This document shows, in pieces, positions 45,939-57,601 of a stretch of DNA of 64,000 nucleotides. Position 1 is the stretch's first letter. Each line of letters opens with the position of its first letter. Made by a program: the position numbers and the translations under genes. The stretch covers positions 2,818,473 to 2,882,472 of the forward strand of contig LNGK01000003.1 of NCBI GenBank assembly GCA_001510575.1, read 5' to 3'. Under the pieces are notes generated by a model. That model did no database searches and was not told where the DNA came from. It saw only the letters and a list, made by a program, of their open reading frames with translations. This stretch comes from Knoxdaviesia capensis. Its lineage: Eukaryota > Ascomycota > Sordariomycetes > Microascales > Gondwanamycetaceae.

Positions 45939-47479
45939 GCGGCGGGATGCAGTATATACCGTGATATGTGCGGTCAAAGTCAGAACATGAGAAGCGGGAA
46001 GTGTGTTTATCCAGGTGAAAGGGCTGGGCCTCTACAAGAAAAGAAAAAATAATAGAAGCAGGCAAAAGATATCTTCAGACGACGTACGTCATGTCAAATC
46101 ACGCACACGCTGGGAGGAGTGAGTGCAGAGTGGAAAAAGTCACTTTCATAAATAACTTCAGCTCTATCAAATCCAGGTGTCACCCACATCTTCATTTGTA
46201 TTTCATCTACATCTGCCTTTGCCTTCTGAGACCCAACCGGAAATCGGAGTGTCTCCTGGCCCCTGGGGGGGGGGGTTTCTTTCGTGCTACTGACTCAATA
46301 ATCGAAGAAGAAGAAGCATCTGTGTGGAAATCTTAAATTAGTCCGGAAGGCAACGGATCGTGTTGGCCGGCTGGCAACGGGAGTCAGGAAGCCAGGGACC
46401 CCCCACCCCCGCTCGTTTCCCTACAGCAAATCTAAGCCCCGTTGCGGAGTCGGTGTTTCTAGAAGGATTCGACCCAGCAGCAGGTTGGGAGCCGGAAGTC
46501 CTGTACATGTTGCATTACATTACGTACATGTGGTGTGTATCAACTGACGCGACGATGCATTGCATTGGGAAGAGGATCCGACTTGTACTGATGGTATGGT
46601 CGTAGAATATCTTTCGACCCTGGGAAGCCGGAAGCCTTGGACCGGCTAATATTTTGCTGGTTCGGGATGCTGCCTGCAATTGGTGGCTTGGAAGTTAAAT
46701 GTGGTGAACTCCATGTGTCCGGGATATGCCTGGTATCTCCTCTGTGCACAACCGACTCGCTTCCTCGGTCTACGCTATGCAACGCAGCCCTGCTTTTCTG
46801 GAAAGAGAATCCTCCGATATCGTGATCTTACACGTGCATTATATGTCTGCGTGTAACTCAGCAACTGAGCAAAGCCTCATTTCGGAGACAGACGCCATTT
46901 CCAACCAGAAATTTTTTCTTTTTCTTTCTTCTTTTTTCTCCCAGGAATGCTGCATGAAATCGTGTCTTGTCCAGCTTCACTGAGGGATCTTGTTCATCAT
47001 CCAATCCCACGTTGAAACGAGCTCGCTACCAGAGACGAGACACCCATCCTCACCGAGTCGTCCGTCCCTCTCCCTGCTAACCCTTAGTAGTATCGCACCT
47101 CGTCAGACACCTGCTGAATCCTCCTGCGCATTCCTTCCAGCCTGGGAACTGTCTCCCTCGCTCTCCCACAGTTTTCTTCCTCCCCTTTCTCCCTTTCTCC
47201 CCTTTCTCCCCTTTCTCGGGCCTTGTTGTAGACTTCCCTACCCCTCAATTCTGCAATCTCCACCACGAGCGTTGCATTTGTTGGTAACCCAAGGAAGAAA
47301 AGATAAACCAACGTGCCCCCCAACAGACCAAATTACGTACAGGCAGCGGAACGATAACGTAGCCAGCGGCGACTGAACATATGTAGGTAAGCTCCCGGAG
47401 TGGGATAACCAGGCTGATGGCGGCGAACCGGGGAGACTTTATTGTACGGAAACACTCTGACTCTCCTGTTCTCCGTCGT

Positions 47480-47502
47480 GCTCTCTCTCTCTCTCTCTCT
47501 CT
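47480..47502. repeat. (CT)n microsatellite
   Basis: Alternating ct, about 23 bp. Confidence 0.9.
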
Positions 47503-49749
47503 ATCTGCCTGCCTGGATGCTACCCTCCCCTTGCCGCTTCTTACACCCAATCTTTCCTCTGACCCTCCCACAAACCGGAACTTTGACTTTTTTCTTCCTT
47601 TTACGCTCTCTAGCCCTCTCCCTGGCTCCCCCCTGGTGCGCTTCGCGGCAAATCCTGGAGTCAGTGCTCAAGAATTTAACCTTCGGCGGTCCCAGACACC
47701 AAGTTTCCGTCTCACGCCTCCGCCTTACACCCAATGCAGACGGACTTACGTCATGTCACTCGTCCTTACTAACTCCATCCTCTCAACCCGCCGCCGCCAG
47801 AAGGAGACAAAACTACAGCTAACGTGATATGTCGGCGTGGACTAGCTGTAGGTATGAGTAGCATCCTCTTTTTGTAGTTTCTCACGCCCCGGCGAACCAA
47901 CCACTGCGACCCACGCCCTTTTGCCCCTTGGCATCGCATGGCATGGGCCCTACACGATCACTCAAGCCCGGAGATACTGCTGCAAAGAGAACTGACTGCC
48001 AGTTACTTATGACTATTATTTCTGTCGGCCCTGTCACTCTGGACCCGCGCCGAAAGAAAGCCATAAGAAAAATAAAACACATCGTCGCCGGGGGCGGAGG
48101 CACAAACCCTCTCTTCAAGATCACCATTTGTATGTACGTATACTCAGTCATCATCCTTCGCGATCGGCCCTCACTACTACAAGATCAAGCTTCACACTGG
48201 AGCCGAGACTGCCACTGATTCTTTCCTAAGCCCAAAGAACAAGGCCGATTAGACCAGCTTGTCTAGATCATCTCACGCCCTCCTCTTCTCTCCCCCTCCC
48301 CCCCGTTCGAGGCTGCCAACTCTGCATGCTGTATGTGTGTTCCACCGGCCTGTTCAGGTGGGAAGTGCGCTGCGCTGTGCTCTAGATCGATAGCTGTGAT
48401 GTGATATATCCACTTGTCGAGTAACGAAGTGAAACAATCCGTCGTGAAAATTTTGTTGTTTATAGGATTGGCACCAGTGGGAAATCTTGGAAAATCCAGG
48501 AATAGAAGAGTGTACAGTAGTGTGTAGCACCCAGACAAGCGTAAATCCCCTAAGAAAAGCCATCCTCATCGTACATACATATATGGAGCTGTTCCAAGCT
48601 CAAACACCTGTAAGGTTGCCTGCCGTCTCACCTTTGGTTCCGTTTCTTAAGCTTACCACCTTTCCTTCGCCCTGTACTACTGGATCCATTTACCCTTCTT
48701 AGCTGCTGATTAGCTTGGTCGCTGTCCGTGGACAACCACTATATCCATTCTTTTTATTCTTTATATTTTTTTTATTTTTTCCCTATATCCTGCCCCCCCC
48801 CGCCCGGTGTTCTCCGTCTCTTGGTCGGCTGGCAAATGGTTTTCCGATCCTTTTTTCCAAATCCTTCGCAAACCCCTAGCAGTGGAAGCAACACCAGCAT
48901 CCGTACCGATATGCCTTTTCCCTCTTTCCCACTTACGAGTACTACTCAACGGACACAAACAGAAAGATTATTCCGCCGGCCTAGGTTCAAGAGCCCATTG
49001 TTCTTGAGCCCTTGACCGTTCGAGGATTTCGTCAGCGTCAAATAAACCGAAGGACAAAGGCGGAAGAAGGAAGGGAAAAAATAATAAACGACCAAAAGAC
49101 CCTAAGACTTGTTTCCACATCTTCTTTTTTTCTTCCCTACTCGTCGTCTACATACACGCTGACCACCGCTCACTCATTTTTCCTCTGCTTCCTCATTCAC
49201 CCTCTTCCAACCCTTTTTATCTCTCCTTCCTTCTCACCTTCTCTCTGATTCTCACCCCCTCCCGCTCCTTCCTCTTTCCCCGTTCCCTACCACTTACACA
49301 TCAAAAGGAATTATATAATAACCCTGACCCCCCATCTCCGAAATATAAAGATCCCTTTCCCGCCGTGCTCACTTCACTTGTTTTTTTTCTGGGTTGTGTG
49401 CTTGTTCTCTCTTCTCTTCTATTCTCCCCTTCCGTGACCAGGCCTCAAAGCGCTGAGAGGAAAAGGCATATATACGGCAAGCTTGCTCTTGTCAAAGCTC
49501 AAGTCTCAACCAGTACTCTCTCTTGACATCGTCTTTCTCATACATCCTCACCCATCGCAAGCCAGAGAGCTCTTTTATACCTGGACCTACCCACCTTCAC
49601 ACTCAGAAGCTCAACCCATCACTCTTCTGTTTCACTGGATACCTTCCCCGCCTGCAGTCACAGGATTCCTCACCTGGACTGGACATGCTGTTAGGCAGCC
49701 GGTTCCGTTCACATAGGGGACAACGCCGGATTGATGCCCAGTCTGCGCC

Positions 49750-51657
49750 ATGGCCACCATAGAGCCTCGACTAATCCACCTCCTCAACGATGCTTCGACT
49801 CCTCAGCTCGCAAGCTCGGACGTGCTTCCTCCTGCGGCAGTCTCCTATACTGGCCAGGAGGATGGCGCTGTAGCCGACAAACCGTCTCCTCTCGAGCCCG
49901 GGACCACCAACCCGCTCGGCGATGACTTTCAACTTCCCCCGGTGTCTTCTCCCATAAGTGCTCCGTCAACTTCCCTTAACCTCAACCCTGCAAATGCTTT
50001 TCTTCCCGCCTTACATGCCGACGAGCCTGCGTTGTCGAGGGGTTCGTGGAAGGATGATACATTGGGCCCCATCCTTGATAGGTCAACGTCGTTACATCAT
50101 CATCGCCCCAGACTCGCCGATCCCACCAACACTGATGCTTCGGCCCAGCCGGGTTCCATAGGGATGCTCATCGAAGACAACGCCGACCCCCTCGATCTGT
50201 TGTCAAACAAGAAACGCCACCGAGGAATTCCCGTGAAAGATGACTTTGTCCACTTACCCAACCCCATCAAGAAGCAGAAAGCAACCCAACAGCAGGTTGT
50301 CCCACCTATTATCAACGGCCTGCTGGAACCACCCCCTCACCCTGCCCTATTTCCCCCCATATCGTCCAGTTCCTTTAACGAGACAGATCTTACTCAACTT
50401 GGCCTCATATCTCACCTCCCCTCCACTGCCGAGCCAGAGTGGTCTTTGCTACAACAGCAAACGCCGTCCCAAATGCAACTCCTCTCCCAGCCGTCCCAGC
50501 TGTCGTCGCAATCCATGCACGTTCAGCAACCGCTTCAACTTCGAACACAACAAAAACCGTCAGATCGGCAACAGCAACACAGTTTTCAGCCTCACAACTC
50601 ACCCCTACTAGGTCCGTCTTCGCAGTCTGCCCAACTCTCCCCTAACCCATCGCTTCCCCAGACGCCGGGTAGAACACGAGCATCGCCACAAGCTTCAGCC
50701 CCTCCGTCATCTGAGACCGATAAGACCGCTGCGGGGAAACATCGTCGGCGAGCCACCAAACCACGAAATAAATGGACCGAAGAAGAGACCAAGCACCTGC
50801 TCCTGGGAGTGAACCGCCACGGAGTCGGAAAGTGGACCACCATTCTCGAAGACCCCGATTTCGTTTTCAATGGCCGGACCGCTGGCGATCTCAAGGACCG
50901 CTTCCGAACCTGTTGTCCCCAAGAACTTCGAGATGAACTGCAACTCGGCGGAGGCCCACGGAGCAGGGCCAGTGCGGATAGCACTGATCAGGGGTCGAGG
51001 GAGAAGTCGGGGTTGATGTCTGAGAATATCCTGATTAGCCCAGACGAGGACGGCACGGGAGAAGGAGGAAGTCAGCGAGAGCTGTCTGCCTCTGCCGAGT
51101 CTCCGGCGGGGTCGGCAAAGGCAAAGAAGAGTCGCGCGCACCGGAAGAACCTCGAAGATCTTGCCGAGCTCGGAATTCACGGCCCTTTCAAGAAGTCACT
51201 GCGCCGTGAGCGACGACCCTTCACTGAGCAAGACGACGCCGAGATCCTCGAAGGCCTCAACCTGTACGGCCCGGCATGGACGAAGATCCAGCGCGACCCA
51301 CGCTTCAACCTCCTCGGTCGACAGCCGACCGACCTTCGCGACCGCGTGCGCAACAAGTACCCCGATTTATACCGCAGCATTGAGAAGGGCCAGTTCCAGT
51401 TGGCGGATGGGAGTTGTAGCAGTGGCGCGCGGCCGCAGTCAGGCACGTTCAATCAGCCTTCAGGTGGAGCGGCGGGCGACGCCACTGTGTCGCCCATAGT
51501 GGCGATACCTTCATCTTCTGTGGCCGATTCCCAGTTGAGCAGGTCAGCAGAGGAGGCGTCGAGGTGGCTGGAGGCGGATGGGCTCCCCGTCGGTGCTGGG
51601 AACACGTCTGGCGAGATGGATATCTCTCGCCTCCTGCTGTCGGATACAACAAGCTGA
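49750..51657 (+). CDS. Two-Myb telobox DNA-binding protein, Teb1/Tay1-like
   Basis: Single exon, 635 aa, starting at the first ATG in a good context (cgccATGG). Residues 1 to about 330 are disordered and rich in Pro, Ser and Gln (glutamine runs near 235-300), with a basic patch KKRHRG near 155. Myb1 spans about 337-393: KWTEEETKHLLLGVNRHGVG, KWTTILEDP, then GDLKDRFRTCCP, a variant of the telobox VDLKDKWRN. Myb2 spans about 485-545: RRPFTEQDDAEILEGLNLYG, AWTKIQRDPRF, then TDLRDRVRNKYP. Two telobox Mybs in one chain is the layout of S. pombe Teb1 and Yarrowia Tay1, which bind TTAGGG-like repeats at promoters and telomeres. The orthology call is inference from layout. The linker between Mybs is acidic and Ser-rich. 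The gene sits behind a very long upstream region. Confidence 0.88.
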   Translation: MATIEPRLIHLLNDASTPQLASSDVLPPAAVSYTGQEDGAVADKPSPLEPGTTNPLGDDFQLPPVSSPISAPSTSLNLNPANAFLPALHADEPALSRGSWKDDTLGPILDRSTSLHHHRPRLADPTNTDASAQPGSIGMLIEDNADPLDLLSNKKRHRGIPVKDDFVHLPNPIKKQKATQQQVVPPIINGLLEPPPHPALFPPISSSSFNETDLTQLGLISHLPSTAEPEWSLLQQQTPSQMQLLSQPSQLSSQSMHVQQPLQLRTQQKPSDRQQQHSFQPHNSPLLGPSSQSAQLSPNPSLPQTPGRTRASPQASAPPSSETDKTAAGKHRRRATKPRNKWTEEETKHLLLGVNRHGVGKWTTILEDPDFVFNGRTAGDLKDRFRTCCPQELRDELQLGGGPRSRASADSTDQGSREKSGLMSENILISPDEDGTGEGGSQRELSASAESPAGSAKAKKSRAHRKNLEDLAELGIHGPFKKSLRRERRPFTEQDDAEILEGLNLYGPAWTKIQRDPRFNLLGRQPTDLRDRVRNKYPDLYRSIEKGQFQLADGSCSSGARPQSGTFNQPSGGAAGDATVSPIVAIPSSSVADSQLSRSAEEASRWLEADGLPVGAGNTSGEMDISRLLLSDTTS

Positions 51658-53811
51658 TATCTTGCGGGATAGCTTGCGAATCTCCCCGCGCATCCCTTCT
51701 CTCCCGTCGCCAGGTCGATCTCTCACTCCCAATCACGGCCTCTTCCCTCCACTCTTGTCCTTCTATCTGCTTCCTCACGTTTTTTTGTTCTTTCATGATC
51801 TTCTCAAAGATGTTTTTTATTTCCCCTCGATAGACACGACGAAACGCCGAGCGTATTTTCATTCCGGGAGTGTATCCCTTGCATTTTCTTTTCTTTTCTT
51901 TTCTGTTCGCTTTCATTTTCGTTCTTAGCCTGGGTTTGCACGGCGTTTTTGAGCATATTGGAGCTTTTCTGCTTTCTATTTTCCTCTTTGTGTTACTGAG
52001 ATGTGATATCTTGCTCGCCTTCTTCCCTTTTTGTTTCCTTTTGGACTGTTCGTTGACGTTGATCATGATGAGAGGGTGATAAAAATGTTCCGCAGGCAAA
52101 CGAAATGCGCGCATATGGATTGGCTCCCTTTTTTTTTACCCTTTTTCTCGCTTCCACTTCTTTTTCTTGAAATGACACGTTAACACATTCCCACTGCATC
52201 AACATATCAGAGCCAACGTCCTGTTGAAACGCCTGGCCGCTTGCTCCGGTTTGTGAATATCGACACCTAAGGCATGACGGAAAGTGAGGCGTTGCTGGTG
52301 GTGGTGTGGCTAGGAAGAAAATGAGGGTTCGGTATATCTTGATTCCTTCCGGTGATTTTTCTCGCCACTGGGACCTATCAACTCTCCACATCCTAGAAAA
52401 CTCTAGAACCATATCACATGGGGTTTGTGTCCTTGCCCCCCCCCCTGAATCCTGAAAGTCTGCACGCAGATGTATTGGGTGATTGGGCAAACTTCACCTA
52501 CGGGGGGAAACGTGTGTGTTTCTGGGGGGAAGGATCTTCGGTCTGATTCCACACACACACCACACCATACGCGGCGGGTGGGACTTGGGACGTGGACGTT
52601 GAGATTGGCCGGGCTGTGTGATGGGCAATCTCTCCCCTGTGGTATCTCTGGGTACGGTTACGGGTGTGTGCCCTGGGAGCTACTACATCTCCTTTCCAGT
52701 GTCGTTAGCCCCGTGGGAATCGAGTCGTGGACCAGTGTCGTCCCGGGGTGTGTCAGTGAAGATGGCCACCGCCGACAGATCAGCTGTGCTGTGTTCTCTA
52801 CGGGTCAGGACATGGGCGTTGCGTTGGGTAGAAGGTAACCCTCCCCGCCCCGCCTTTCTCTCGGAATAGGAGGGTGTCAGACGGACGCTCAGCGGGCGTT
52901 GGGCGGAAGAGGTATGTCCTGCAAACACGGTGGAGGAGAAGACTGTGGAATACATTTCCTTTCTCTGTCCCTCTGGCGCCTAGGTATGCTGAAGGTCTAC
53001 TGCAGCAGCGGCCCGGCCGGATATGTCATAGAGTAGAAATGCAATTCGGGGTTGGCGTTTGGCGTTTGCCGAGAATGGAATCCGGGCCAGGCATAGGTTC
53101 AGTGCGGTACAGACACATATATCACTCCGATCATGCGGTATTCAATAAAAACACTCGATTTGAGGAAGACATCACCACTTCGATATCATGATATTCGTTT
53201 GAATTCTGAAAAGTGTGTGAGTGTACCATAGACTTTACGCTCGAGGCCCGGCGCGCATGCCCGAGGGCGGGAATCTACTCCGACGGAAAGGACCCCCACT
53301 ATGTTTCGCAACGCAAATGTACTCATAACTTCCGGGCAAGAGCGACTTCACATCGTGGGAATCAGATGATGCTCTCAACATTAAGTGCACAGAGTCAGCA
53401 TACCTTAGGCAAACGGCCGCCCCTGCCAGATCTTGAACTGAGACAGGCCGCGATGTCACTGGCGGGCGCCAGCGAAATCAGGGGCCCACCAAAAGATCTA
53501 ATCTGGGTGACTCAGCACGTTCCATCGAACAATCCAGAAGCCCTGGCACGTTTTGGGGGCCACTGATGAGGCTGTAGTTTAGCCGAGGAAATAGCGGCAC
53601 GCCCACGAAAACACACTTTAGGGCAGAGAACCCGCAGCTTATTCATCACACCAAATGCTCAATTCATTTTGTTCTGGGTCCCCGTCTTTTTTTTTTTTAC
53701 TTCAACCACGAGCCTCCCAAATCCCACCGAAACTTTCTTCCAACCTTCTTCACACCATCCAAACTACCATCACCTCCCTTACCAACAAGATCTTTTGGTA
53801 AATCACACAAA
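51658..53811. other. Intergenic Myb gene to RPS4
   Basis: 3' flank with T-rich and CTTTT-type repeats (51880-51910), then unremarkable DNA. A palindromic atatcatgatat lies near 53184-53195, and a poly-T/pyrimidine start-site-like tract (53687-53705) lies about 110 bp before the RPS4 ATG. No gene recognised. Confidence 0.55.
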
Positions 53812-55002
53812 ATGGGCCGTGGACCGTGAGTATTATTTCCATGCTGAGTGTCTATTGCAGCTTTCGCTGCGTGCTTTTGATCTTGGTCACCAGATTCGGT
53901 TGTGCTAACTCCCACATAGTAAGAAGCATCAGAAGCGCCTTTCCGCGCCTTCGCACTGGCTGCTCGACAAGCTCAGCGGCACCTACGCTCCCAAGTATGC
54001 AACCTCTCCTCTCCGGCGGCGTGATTGAACGGCGTTCCTCGACGGCAGACCCAAAAGTTGGACGGCCAGGACGTTCCGCCCGGATCAGCAAGACGGGCGA
54101 AATACTAACAGAAGCTTCGTTTTCTCCCTTCCCAGGCCGAGCCCCGGTCCCCACAAGCAGCGCGAATGCCTTCCCCTCATCATCTTCCTGCGCAACCGCC
54201 TCAAGTATGCGCTGAACTTCCGCGAGACCCGCGCCATCCTGATGCAGCGCCTCATCAAGGTTGACGGCAAGGTCCGCACCGACATGACCTACCCGACTGG
54301 CTTCATGGACGTCATCACCATCGAGAAGACCAGCGAGAACTTCCGCCTCATCTACGATACCAAGGGCCGCTTCACCGTGCACCGCATTCAGACCGAGGAG
54401 GCTGAGTACAAGCTGGGCAAGGTTCGCCGTGTGCAGCTTGGTCGTGGTGGAATCCCATTCTTGGTCACGCACGATGCTAGAACGTGAGTTCTGTCAGACA
54501 TCATTCAGCCGTTGGATCAAGCTTTGGTCGATTCGTCGTCACACCCGACACTGGATGGATTGGAGCTTTTTTTCGGCGGCTGTATGTATCCCCGATTTCC
54601 GTCCCCCCGTTTACTGACCGTGGAGAACCCCACCTCCCTTTTTTTTTTTTTCCTGCATCTAGTATCCGCTATCCTGACCCTTCTATCAAGGTCAACGATA
54701 CCGTGAAGATCGACCTTGCCACCGGCAAGATCACCGAGTTCGCCAAGTTCGACACTGGTGCGCTTGCCATGGTCACCGGCGGACGCAACATGGGTCGCGT
54801 TGGCTTCATCGCGTCGCGCGAGCGTCACGATGGAGGCTTCGCCATTGTGCACCTGAAGGATGCCCTTGACAACACTTTCACCACCCGTGAGAGCAACGTG
54901 TTCGTCATCGGTACCGACAAGCCCTGGATCTCGCTGCCCAAGGGCAAGGGTATCAAGCTCACCATCTCGGAGGAGCGTGATCGCCGCCGCGCCCAGGTGT
55001 AA
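53812..55002 (+). CDS. RPS4: 40S ribosomal protein S4 (eS4)
   Basis: Four exons: 53812-53825, 53920-53994, 54136-54483 and 54663-55002, giving 258 aa (yeast 261). Exon 1 codes only MGRG plus two bases of the next codon, a common ribosomal-protein arrangement. Joined exons read MGRGPKKHQKRLSAPSHWLLDKL, then GTYAPKPSPGPHKQRECLPLI, the S4 RNA-binding part (LILMQRL-like, KVDGKVRTDMTYPTGFMDV), the central RS4E block (TIRYPDPSIKVNDTVKIDL), the KOW-type segment GALAMVTGGRNMGRVG and the C-terminal NVFVIG, KPWISLPKGKGIKLTI, EERDRRRAQV. It is part of the small ribosomal subunit body. It is shorter by a few residues at the C-terminus than yeast S4 (which ends GL). All introns are in phase 2. Confidence 0.97.
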
Positions 55003-55626
55003 ACTGTTTCGTCTCTATTCTCGGGTCGACGCAGCAGTAGGGTCTGGTGCCGCTGTGGCTTCTCTTGTCTTCAGAGGGCATGGGAAGTGCGCAGATGTGT
55101 GTCAGAACAGCCTTCGAAAGAAGGTTTTAACGCACCAAAAAAGTCATACTAACGTTATATAACAAGCTGGGTTATCAAATAAGTAAAGCGGCTGTTATTG
55201 GGTTCGCCTTTTCTTCTTTTTCCAAAACAGGGTTTCAAGTTTAGGGCATGTGGTCTTGGAGTCATGGGCTGATATTTTACTTTGTTTCCATGGTGCTTCT
55301 ATTACGAGTCAAGATGATAGTTAATCCCACTCAGATTAGAGCTCTGTTCATGATGTACAAGCTTCCTCCCCGGATCTTCCTGCGTGCGTGTATTTGGTCT
55401 CGTCGGGCCGGTGATATGTTTTGCGGTGTTGATGATTAGACTATGTTGCCAGTTGGTGAATGCTTGTGCGTCGATCTTTTCCGTGAGAATGAGATGCACT
55501 TCCATTCATTGATTCCCACCATCCCCTTGGACTCTTTCCCAACCCCGTGCGTAACACAAGACAGCCAGCCTCTTCGCCCTCGCCCCGGACCGCATCCGGA
55601 ACCACTCTAGCACAACCCACCTGATC

Positions 55627-55651
55627 CCCCCCCCCCCCCCCCNCCCCCCCC
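55627..55651. repeat. Poly-C run with an unresolved base
   Basis: About 24 C with one n at 55643. The length is likely a sequencing estimate. Confidence 0.9.
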
Positions 55652-57030
55652 AATTACCATGCACCTAGATCCAAACCCGGCTCCAGAGCCGCCGTGGAGG
55701 CGGTGAAGCCTCCCTCTGTGCGTGGCGGCATTCCCACCGTCTGGTTGGCCCAGACGGCCGTCCCACGGCCAAGGGTATGTGCGGACCACTAGGTCAAGGA
55801 CGCAGCACCGACATGCGCTTTGCACATGACCCCCAACCAGCGGGATTTTCTTTTCTTTTTTTCCTTTTTTTCCACTCCCCCAGCACACAAACACAGCCGA
55901 AGTTTCGGGGGGTTTTTTTTGCTCGATGGTGGGCGGCGCGCAGTGGTCTGCACATAGCCCGAATAGGATACACGTACGGGGTTTGCATTGGCCAGTCTGA
56001 ATAGGGTGGTTACGCGGGGCCAAGCTGGACGACGAGGGGGGGGGCAGAACCGGTCGGATGTGTCTTGATCAAATTCCCTCGTTGTTTGTGCGGAGGTGGG
56101 CACGTATGTGGCATACACAGCATCAAAGCAAAAAGGTTGGAAGAAAAGAAAAATCCCTTCCTCAAGGCACGAAAACACCCACCACACACGGGAAATGGGG
56201 TTATGGTTACAAATCGATGGACACCACACAAGCGAACTGGCGGCGAGGAGGGTGTGTTAGTGGCAGTGGAGCGCGGCCGCCCTTTGCGTGGGGTGGGGGG
56301 AGAGACGGCGGCGGCCGGCCATTCACAGGCGTGGGAATAGGCGCCATGAGATAGCACTTCAAGAACACGGTGTATTTCGCTCGTTGTGGGATAGCTTCCA
56401 GGGACTCCCTTTGAAGACCAGCGAGGGAGGGGAGGGGCGGATGGACGGTGTGAGGGACATATCGGCCACCACATCAAGGCAAATCTGAGCATGAAGGTCC
56501 CGACAGAGAGTTGGATGGGGAGGGGAGGAGGGCTCGGCCAGTCCGGTGGGAGTTCACGAAAACGCACGAAGGAGCTGGGAGCATGTATGTGAGTATGTAC
56601 TGTACAGGAGAAGGACCGAAGGGTGCACGGGGAAGCATAGCCAGAGAGAACGAGATGCGAAAAAGAAAGAAGAAAAAAGAGGAGGGAAAAAAAAGTTTGA
56701 TTCGAAGCTGAGGCCGTGATGGAATCTAGAGCGTATAACTGAGCACCGGCGGCCAGAGAAAGCACGTCAGGCGTGGCGAAGCAGGCAATGGACAGACACT
56801 GGCCTCTGCAGACCACCTGCATAAGAAGAAACAAACTGTCCTATACTGCATACAAGGGTTCTTCTGCTCATGCAGACTTCGGGAGCCGGAGATTGAGCGA
56901 GAGAGGGAGGATGAAGATGGGCAGTGGGGGTGGGGATGGGCTGGTTGAAGCGTGATCGAGATCAAGACTCGTCTCTTTGCATGTTCGCTGTGTCTGGAGT
57001 CTTGTTCAGCGTGGTGTGTATTCTCATGCA

Positions 57031-57058
57031 TACACACACACACACGCACACACACACA
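57031..57058. repeat. (AC)n microsatellite
   Basis: acacac run with one interruption (cacgcac). Confidence 0.9.
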
Positions 57059-57590
57059 AGCAGGATGGGAGGCAGGGTGGAGACCATCTCTAAGCGATGC
57101 AGTTCGAACATACGGCGGTCAGCGAAGATGCGCTGTGGTGTGTGTGATGTGTGTGATGTGAGTGATGTGTGTGTGGGAGGACAGCACCAGCAGACGCAGA
57201 AATGGCAAAAAAAAAAAAAACAAAAAGGCCCCGCGTGATCTTTCGGATATGCCACCCCCAGTCCTCTATGCTTGCTTGCTTCTTTTTCTTTTTCTTTCTA
57301 TATTTTTTTCTTTCTCCTTTTTTCCTCTTTTTTCCCAGTCGGGTCCCGCAAACATCCCACCAATGCGAGCGAATATGGCGGCGTCTGGAATTGTTGCTCC
57401 TTCCGCGCTGTGCTGTGCTGTGCTGGGTGTGTGTGATATGTCGGAATGGTGGTCGTAAGTTAACATTTACAAGAGTCTTGTCGATAGCTTGTCAAGTGGG
57501 AATGAATAATGAATATACGCAAATACCTCGACACTTTCTTCTCTTTCCTCAGGAGCTCGACCGTAAAATGCTTCTCGTCGGGCTGTTAAA

Positions 57591-57601
57591 TTAGGGTTAG
57601 G
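57591..57601. repeat. TTAGGGTTAGG telomere-type word
   Basis: One full and one partial TTAGGG unit in noncoding DNA. Confidence 0.7.

Larger units (their letters stand above)
39913..49749. other. 9.8-kb gene desert upstream of the telobox Myb gene
   Basis: No coding sequence with recognisable motifs on either strand. It contains the GATA tract, poly-A/poly-T runs (40518-40545, 42082-42099, 42889-42910), (GA)n at 45217-45237, (CT)n at 45911-45938 and 47480-47502, and long pyrimidine-rich stretches from about 47.1 kb to the ATG at 49750. The last 400 bp (ctcttctcttctattctcccc) look like a long transcribed leader. Confidence 0.55.

Noticed and set aside
56010..56834. 274-codon open frame on the minus strand
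   Set aside because: Low-complexity Pro/Ser/Leu translation of simple sequence; no motif and no intron signals needed or seen.
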